This document shows positions 59,301-64,000 of a stretch of 64,000 nt of DNA, one piece after another (the first letter of the stretch is position 1; the number at the start of each line of letters is the position of its first letter). The notes beneath the pieces were generated by a model. The model made no database searches. It saw only the letters and a list, made by a program, of their open reading frames with translations, and was not told the origin of the DNA. A program made the translations under genes and the position numbers. The stretch is from Streptomyces zaomyceticus (GTDB taxonomy: Bacteria; Actinomycetota; Actinomycetes; Streptomycetales; Streptomycetaceae). The DNA is taken from the NCBI RefSeq assembly GCF_014656215.1, contig NZ_BNBZ01000002.1, positions 310,001 to 374,000 on the forward strand. Direction: 5' to 3'.

Positions 59301-62300
59301 GGTCCCTGGGGTGGTGCGGATCGACCGGGAGGTACGCGGCACCGGTCCGGTGCACGGCGAGCAGGGCGACCAGGAGGTCGGGCGTGCGGTTCATGGCCAC
59401 GGCGATGAGCCGCTCCGGGCCCGCCCCGAGCTTCCGCAGCCGCCCGGCCAGCCGCTCCACCCGGGTGTCGAGCTCCCTGTACGTGAGGCTGTGGGTCCCG
59501 TGCAGCACCGCTGCCGCGTGGGGCGTCCTGGCGGCCTGCTCCCCGAACCACCGCGGCACCGAACCGTGCGGTGTCTCCGCACCGGCCGCCGGACCGCTCC
59601 ACTGCGTCAGGACGGTGTTCCGTTCGGCGGGCGACAGGACGTCGAGCCGCCGTACCGGACGGGTGGGGCGGGCGGCCGCGTCGGCGAGCAGGGTCGTGAA
59701 GTACCCGGCGAGCCGTTCCGCGGTGCCGTGGTCGAAGAGGTCGCGGGCGTAGAAGAGGGTGCCGTCCAGCCCCCCGCGGGACTCGGTGAGATCGAAGAGG
59801 AGGTCGAAGGGGACGCTGCGGGTGGTCCGGCCGTGGGGGAGAGCGTCGACGTGGAGGCCGGGCAGTTCCAGTGCTGCGCCCGCGTTGTTCTGCAGGCTCA
59901 GCATGACCTGGAAGAGCGGGTGCCGGGCCGCCGAGCGCACCGGGGCGACCGCGTCCACGACCCGCTCGAAGGGCACGTCCTGGTTCTCCAGTGCGGCGAG
60001 GACCCCGGGGCGCACGCGGTCGAGCAGCTCGCCGAAGTCCGGATCCCCCGAGACGTCGGTCCGCACGACCACGGTGTTCACGAAGCAGCCGACGAGGTCG
60101 TCGAGGCCACTGTCGGTGCGTCCGGCGACCGGGCTGCCGACGAGGACGTCCGTCCCGGCACCCAGCTGCCGCAACAGGGCCGCCAGAGCGGCGTGCAGCA
60201 CCATGAACACGCTCGCGCCGTGCCGCCGCGCCAGAGCGGTGAGGCGGGCGTGATCCTCGGGGGCGAGCCGGAACGGCACCGCGTCGACGCGATGGCCCGC
60301 GACGGCGGGGCGGGGCCGGTCGGTGGGCAGCGGGAGCTCGTCGGGAGCACCGGCCAGGGTGCCGGTCCAGTGGGCGAGCTGCCGGGCGAAGGGGCTCCCG
60401 GGGTCGTCGGGGTCCCCGAGCGCCGCACGCTGCCACAGCGCGAAGTCGGCGTACTGCAGCGGAAGGTCCGGGACCTCGGGGGCCCGTCCCCGCAGCCGGG
60501 CGGCGTAGGCCTCGGAGAGGTCGCGGAGGAACGGGGCGGCGGACCAGCCGTCGAAGGCGATGTGGTGGATCGTGACAGCGAGGACGTGGTCCCCGGGGCC
60601 GCAGGCCAGGAGCTCGGCCCGCAGCGGTCTCTCGCGCGCCAGGTCGAAGGCGTACTCCGAGGCCGCGACGACCGCCGCCTCGATCTCGGCCCGCGCCACC
60701 TCCCGCACCGGCAGGTCGAACTCCGCCGGTTCGAGGACGAGCTGATGGGGGGTGCCGTCGGTGACCGGGAACACGGTGCGCAGGCTCTCGTGCCGTGTCA
60801 CCACGTCCCCGAGCGCCGTCGACAGCGCGCCGGTGTCCAGCCGGCCCGTCAGCCGCAGGGCGGTCGTGACGGTGTGCGAGGCGGCGTCCTCCACCAGCGC
60901 GCCCTGGAGCCAGAACCGCAGTTGGGAGAAGGAGGGAGGCAGTACGTCCCCGCGGGGCGGGGGCCGCAGAGCGCCGCGCCCGGCGCCCGGGGTCCCGAAC
61001 CTCGCGGCGAGCGCGGCGGGCGTCGGCGACTCGAAGACCGTCCGTGCCCCGATCCCGTCGTCCAGCACCTCGCGCAGCCGGTTCACCAGCCGGACGGCGA
61101 GCAGCGAGTGGCCGCCGAGCGCGAAGAAGTCGTCGTCCGCGCCGGCCTCCGGCACCCCGAGGATCTCGGCGAACAGCCCGCAGACCAACCGCTCGGCGGG
61201 GGTGCGGGGCGGCCGGGAGCCGGTGTTCCGCGCGGGGGCGGGCAGAGCCGCCCGGTCGAGCTTGCCGTTGGGCGTGAGGGGCAGCCCGTCGGGGAGCAGG
61301 ACGACGGCGGGGATCATGTAGTCGGGCAGGGTCCGGCGGGCGTGTTCGTCGATCTCCGACGAGGGATCACCCTCGACGCCCGGGGCGGGGACGACATAGG
61401 CGACGAGGCCGAGCTCCCCCGGCCGGTCCTCCCGTACGAGGACGGCGGCGCGGCCGACGGCCGGGTGGCGTTCCAGGGCGGCCTGCGTCTCGCGCGGTTC
61501 GATGCGGAAGCCGCGTATCTTCACCTGGTCGTCGGTGCGGGTGAGGAAGTCGAGCTCGCCGTCGGCGGTCCACCGGACGAGGTCCCCGGTGCGGTACATC
61601 CGGGTGCCGGGCGCGCCGTGGGGATCGGCGACGAAGAGCCCCGCGGTGGGTCCCGGGCGGCCGAGGTAGCCGCGGGCCAGGCCGGCGCCCGCGAGGTAGA
61701 GCTCGCCCGGCACCCCCACGGGCACCGGCCGGAGCCACTGGTCCAGCACATAGGCCCGTGTGTTCGCCATCGGCCGGCCGATCGAGGGCTTGCCGCCGTC
61801 CGCGTCCCGGTCCGGGTCCAGACGTCCGAAGGTGGTGAACGTCGTGTTCTCGGTCGGCCCGTAGACATGGGTGAGCGCGGTGTCCGGGAACTCCGTCAGC
61901 ATCCGCCGCACGGCGCCCGCCGACGGCTGCTCGCCGCCCGTCCAGAGGTGCCGGAGCCTGCCGAGCAGCGGATTGCGCTCCGCGACGAGCAGGTTGAAGA
62001 GGGCGGTGGTGAGGAAGGCGCTCGTGGCATCCCCGTCGGCCGCGGCACGCTCCAGCGCCTGCGGGGAGGCGTCGCCGGCCGGCACCATCACGACGGTGCC
62101 GCCGCCGAGCAGCGGCACCCACAGTTCGTACGTCGAGGCGTCGAAGGAGTGCGGCGAGTGGGCGAGCACCCGCGTGTGGCCGCCGTCCGCCGCCCAGCAG
62201 GGATCGGCGGCGAGGGCGACGATGTTCCGGTGGGTCACCAGGACGCCCTTGGGACGCCCGGTGGAGCCGGAGGTGTACATCGCGTACGCGGCCTGCCCGC

Positions 62301-64000
62301 CGTCGATGTCCGGCCGTCCGACCGCGTCCGGACCGGCGGCGATCGGATCGAGGGCGTCGGGACCGGCCCCGACCGGGTCGAGGTCGACGGATGCGGGGCC
62401 GACCTGGTCGGTCTCCTCGGCCAGGAGCAGGACCGGCGGCCGCCCGTCCCGTGTACCGCCCGCGAGTTCCTCGGCCTTCTCCCTCGTGGACGCGTCCGCC
62501 AGGAGCACGCGGGGCCCCGCCTCCTCCAGAATCGCGCGCTGCCGCTCGTCCGGGTTGCGCGGGTCCAGCGGAAGGTAGGCCGCCCCAGTCTTCAGCACGG
62601 CGAGCAGGGCGACCACCAGATCGGCCGAGCGGTTCATGGCCACGGCGACCAGCCGCTCCGGCCCCGCGCCCGCGCGGCGCAGACGGCGGGCGAGGCGGTC
62701 GGCCCGGGCGTCGAGCTCCGCGGAGGTGAGCCGGACGTCGCCGCAGACCACCGCGGTGCCGTCGGGAGCGGCGGCGGCGCGTCGCCGGAACAGCGCCGGT
62801 ACGGAATCGGCCGGGAGCGCCGTCTCCCGGCCGTTCCACGTCTCCAGCGTCGTGCGGCGCTCGGCGGGGGAGAGGAGCTCCAGCCGTCCTGTGCGCCGCT
62901 CGGGCGCGGCGACCGCCTGCGCCAGGAACGCGGTGAAGCGGCGGGCCAGACGCTCGGCGGTGTCGTGGTCGAAGAGGTCGCGGGCGTAGACCAGGGTGCC
63001 GTCCAGTCCCCCGTCGGTCTCCGTGATGTCGAGGAGCAGGTCGAAGGCGATCGTCCGGTGGGGGCCGTGGCGGAGCAGCCGGGTGTCGAGGCGGGGGAGG
63101 CGCACGGTGGCGCCCGCGTTGTTCTGCAGGCTCAGCATGACCTGGAAGAGCGGGTGCCGGGCCGCCGACCGTGCCGGGTTGACGGCCTCCACGACCTGCT
63201 CGAAGGGCACGTCCTGGTGGTCGAGCGCGGCCATGACGCCCGTCCGTGCCCGCTGGAGGAGTTCGTGGAAGTCGGGGTCGCCGGAGGTGTCGGTCCGGAC
63301 GACGACGGTGTTGACGAAGCAGCCGACGAGGTCGTCGAGGCCGACGTCGGTGCGGCCCGCGACGGGGCTGCCGACCAGGATGTCCGTGCCCGCACCGAGC
63401 CGTCCGAGGAACGCCGCGAGCGCGGCGTGGAGGACCGTGAACGTGCTGGCCCCGTGCCGGAGGGCGAGCCGGGTGAGGTCCCGGAAGCCGTCGGGCGGCA
63501 GATGGAAGGCAACGGTGCCGGCCCGGTGGGTGGCGGTGGCGGGGCGCGGCCGGTCGGTGGGCAGGGGAAGCTCGGCCGGCGCGTCGGCGAGGGCGCGCGT
63601 CCAGTGGGTCAGCTGCTCGGCGAAGAGACTGCCGGGGTCGTCGGGTGCGCCGAGCTCCTTGCGCTGCCACAGCGTGAAGTCCGCGTACTGGAAGGGGAGT
63701 TCGTCCCAGTGCGGTGGCCTTCCGCCGAGGCGCGCGGTGTAGGCGTGCGCGAGGTCGCGGAGGAACGGCGCGACGGACCAGCCGTCGAAGGCCATCTGGT
63801 GCACGGTGATCGCCAGCACATGGTCGTCCTCGGGGCCGACGGTGAGCAGGACGGCCCGCAGCGGGATCTCGCGCTCCAGGTCGAAGCGGTGCCCGGCCGC
63901 GTCGGCCACGGCTGCCTCCACGTCCGGTTCCCCGATCCGCCGTACGGGCAGTTCGACCGTCACCGTCTCCAGGATCCGCTGCCCGGGCACTCCGTCGGTG
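56308..64000 (-). CDS. Nonribosomal peptide synthetase, ...C-A-PCP-C-A-PCP-E (5' part outside window)
   Basis: About 2560 residues are visible; the frame is open to the right edge, so the start lies beyond 64000. Order: C (partial) with HQMAFDG at 63781-63804, where the second, catalytic His is Gln (codon 63796-63798); A with [10 protein letters not shown] and code [22 protein letters not shown] with an intact HHIAFDG; A with code DILQLGVIWK, one residue from the classic glycine code; [11 protein letters not shown], the GGDS form typical before an epimerase; and an E domain with [10 protein letters not shown] and FNYLG. The last two A domains have Gly/Asp/Pro-rich inserts before the YTSGSTG motif. 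It is translationally coupled to the C-A-PCP-TE protein. Confidence 0.94.
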   Translation of the reverse strand, partial: TDGVPGQRILETVTVELPVRRIGEPDVEAAVADAAGHRFDLEREIPLRAVLLTVGPEDDHVLAITVHQMAFDGWSVAPFLRDLAHAYTARLGGRPPHWDELPFQYADFTLWQRKELGAPDDPGSLFAEQLTHWTRALADAPAELPLPTDRPRPATATHRAGTVAFHLPPDGFRDLTRLALRHGASTFTVLHAALAAFLGRLGAGTDILVGSPVAGRTDVGLDDLVGCFVNTVVVRTDTSGDPDFHELLQRARTGVMAALDHQDVPFEQVVEAVNPARSAARHPLFQVMLSLQNNAGATVRLPRLDTRLLRHGPHRTIAFDLLLDITETDGGLDGTLVYARDLFDHDTAERLARRFTAFLAQAVAAPERRTGRLELLSPAERRTTLETWNGRETALPADSVPALFRRRAAAAPDGTAVVCGDVRLTSAELDARADRLARRLRRAGAGPERLVAVAMNRSADLVVALLAVLKTGAAYLPLDPRNPDERQRAILEEAGPRVLLADASTREKAEELAGGTRDGRPPVLLLAEETDQVGPASVDLDPVGAGPDALDPIAAGPDAVGRPDIDGGQAAYAMYTSGSTGRPKGVLVTHRNIVALAADPCWAADGGHTRVLAHSPHSFDASTYELWVPLLGGGTVVMVPAGDASPQALERAAADGDATSAFLTTALFNLLVAERNPLLGRLRHLWTGGEQPSAGAVRRMLTEFPDTALTHVYGPTENTTFTTFGRLDPDRDADGGKPSIGRPMANTRAYVLDQWLRPVPVGVPGELYLAGAGLARGYLGRPGPTAGLFVADPHGAPGTRMYRTGDLVRWTADGELDFLTRTDDQVKIRGFRIEPRETQAALERHPAVGRAAVLVREDRPGELGLVAYVVPAPGVEGDPSSEIDEHARRTLPDYMIPAVVLLPDGLPLTPNGKLDRAALPAPARNTGSRPPRTPAERLVCGLFAEILGVPEAGADDDFFALGGHSLLAVRLVNRLREVLDDGIGARTVFESPTPAALAARFGTPGAGRGALRPPPRGDVLPPSFSQLRFWLQGALVEDAASHTVTTALRLTGRLDTGALSTALGDVVTRHESLRTVFPVTDGTPHQLVLEPAEFDLPVREVARAEIEAAVVAASEYAFDLARERPLRAELLACGPGDHVLAVTIHHIAFDGWSAAPFLRDLSEAYAARLRGRAPEVPDLPLQYADFALWQRAALGDPDDPGSPFARQLAHWTGTLAGAPDELPLPTDRPRPAVAGHRVDAVPFRLAPEDHARLTALARRHGASVFMVLHAALAALLRQLGAGTDVLVGSPVAGRTDSGLDDLVGCFVNTVVVRTDVSGDPDFGELLDRVRPGVLAALENQDVPFERVVDAVAPVRSAARHPLFQVMLSLQNNAGAALELPGLHVDALPHGRTTRSVPFDLLFDLTESRGGLDGTLFYARDLFDHGTAERLAGYFTTLLADAAARPTRPVRRLDVLSPAERNTVLTQWSGPAAGAETPHGSVPRWFGEQAARTPHAAAVLHGTHSLTYRELDTRVERLAGRLRKLGAGPERLIAVAMNRTPDLLVALLAVHRTGAAYLPVDPHHPRDRVAAVLSEAAPLLVLADRATRDALGTDDWLAPDDPGLGSALADVGGNGAGAGTGNDAEDPIPHAAIPADSTAYVLYTSGSTGRPKGVAVTHRNLAHLLAAMRHRLPLGPTDRLLAVTTVAFDIAHLELLLPLIDGAAVVLASPDEVREPHALGRLIGRHGVTAVQATPSLWSGLVAGIPDAVRGLRVLVGGEALPPALAGGLVGLAAEVTNVYGPTETTIWSLAAPIGPHNAEHPPLGSPLGDTRVYVLDEALRPVAVGVPGELYIGGAGVARGYLGRPGQTAERFVADPYGPPGARLYRTGDLVRWTPDGELDFLGRADDQVKIRGFRIEPREIEAVLDRHDRVTRSAVVVREDRPGERRLVAYVAPVPATGAADDLDPSLTEWARQLLPPYMVPAVVVLPDGLPLTPNGKLDRSALPAPRGPVSPAGAAREPSTPAERLLCELFAAVLGRPAVGVEDDFFALGGDSIVSIRLVSRARSRGLAISTRDVFRYRTVAELAVHAKARPPKAGAATAPAPAPSADEVPSAREVTTVGDMTTAGDVPLTPIVHWQRERGGPVDGFHQSVLVRTPAELTLPGLRALLKSLVDRHDALRTRLTRTPAWRLEVLPRGAVDAAGLVVRFDTAGRTAGELADLIRTGTEAARRRLAPGEGTMLQAVWFDAGPGRDGRLLLMINHLVVDGVSWRILLEDLSTGAAPRTAGPDFTPVSFADWGRRLEREARGRASELPFWLGLFEGARDLFPGADLVAARDVEGSKHIVTRVLPADRTEPLLARVPARLGVGVNAVLLGALSTAVGRWRPTSGSEDAPGRPADCDGAPFLVEVEGHGREEIADGLDLSSTVGWFTSMFPVRLAGRPDDPEGTVRAVEEQLGSMPDKGLGFGLLRHLHPETAPVLRAGPRAQILFNYLGRFDRPEAADWSLAPEAGAVSGGGDPEMPLTHLMEVSVVVHDRGDRPELHVGWAYPKALLERARVEALADAWFEALETLTTCTGEPGETA

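Noticed and set aside
1..64000. tRNA, rRNA, insertion sequence or phage attachment features
   Set aside because: No cloverleaf, transposase, integrase or flanking direct repeats were recognised on reading.

Overview
The window is high-GC actinomycete DNA and almost certainly from Streptomyces. Codon use is strongly GC-biased, ribosome sites are AGGAG-like with frequent GTG starts, genes overlap as ATGA/GTGA, and it holds a SARP regulator with TTA (bldA) codons, a LAL regulator, a StrR-type regulator and large modular NRPSs. Nearly all of it is secondary metabolism: one or, more likely, two adjacent nonribosomal peptide clusters. No transporter, glycosyltransferase or sulfotransferase is visible in the window.

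Region A (about 0.3-33.9 kb) is an arylglycine-type peptide cluster. Two NRPS genes diverge from a 210-bp region. The leftward one is A-[embedded methyltransferase]-PCP-C-A-PCP-C-A-PCP and is followed by a small methyltransferase gene. The rightward one is C-A-PCP-C-A-PCP-TE, and its last A domain carries the canonical threonine code. Together they make a five-module line ending in Thr and a thioesterase. A second leftward operon (22.5-18.5 kb) encodes a free-standing A domain, an O-methyltransferase-like protein, a P450 and a free-standing PCP, a likely load-and-oxidise unit. Divergent from it is a tightly coupled ten-gene operon. It starts with the complete 4-hydroxyphenylglycine trio (hmaS, hmo, hpgT) and continues with a NeuB-type synthase, an SDR, a fused transketolase, an RraA-type aldolase/decarboxylase, an RmlD-type reductase, a HAD phosphatase and a lysine 6-aminotransferase. 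An MbtH gene and a terminator follow. The sugar-acid-like set has no nucleotidyltransferase or glycosyltransferase, so it may make a polyhydroxylated building block.

Region B (about 34-44 kb) is regulatory and enigmatic. It contains a LAL-type LuxR regulator, a 1021-aa SARP with two TTA codons, two divergent transthyretin-like proteins that lack key 5-hydroxyisourate hydrolase residues, a 23-codon ORF between them with a very good ribosome site, a StrR-type regulator with a perfect-spacing StrR-like operator inside its own coding region, and seven 21-bp degenerate tandem repeats just downstream.

Region C (44.2-52.3 kb) is a rightward operon. It holds homologues of the meta-cleavage genes mhpD, mhpF and mhpE, an acyl carrier protein, a HisC-like aminotransferase, a LnmK-like acyltransferase/decarboxylase, and the PAPS-forming genes cysC, cysD and cysN. 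Read anabolically, the first six could build a short-chain non-proteinogenic amino acid from an acyl-ACP and pyruvate.

Region D (52.3-64 kb) is a leftward NRPS pair that continues past the right edge: ...C-A-PCP-C-A-PCP-E, then C-A-PCP-TE. The second thioesterase suggests an assembly line separate from region A. All functional assignments come from reading motifs and gene context by eye; no database search or structure prediction was run.
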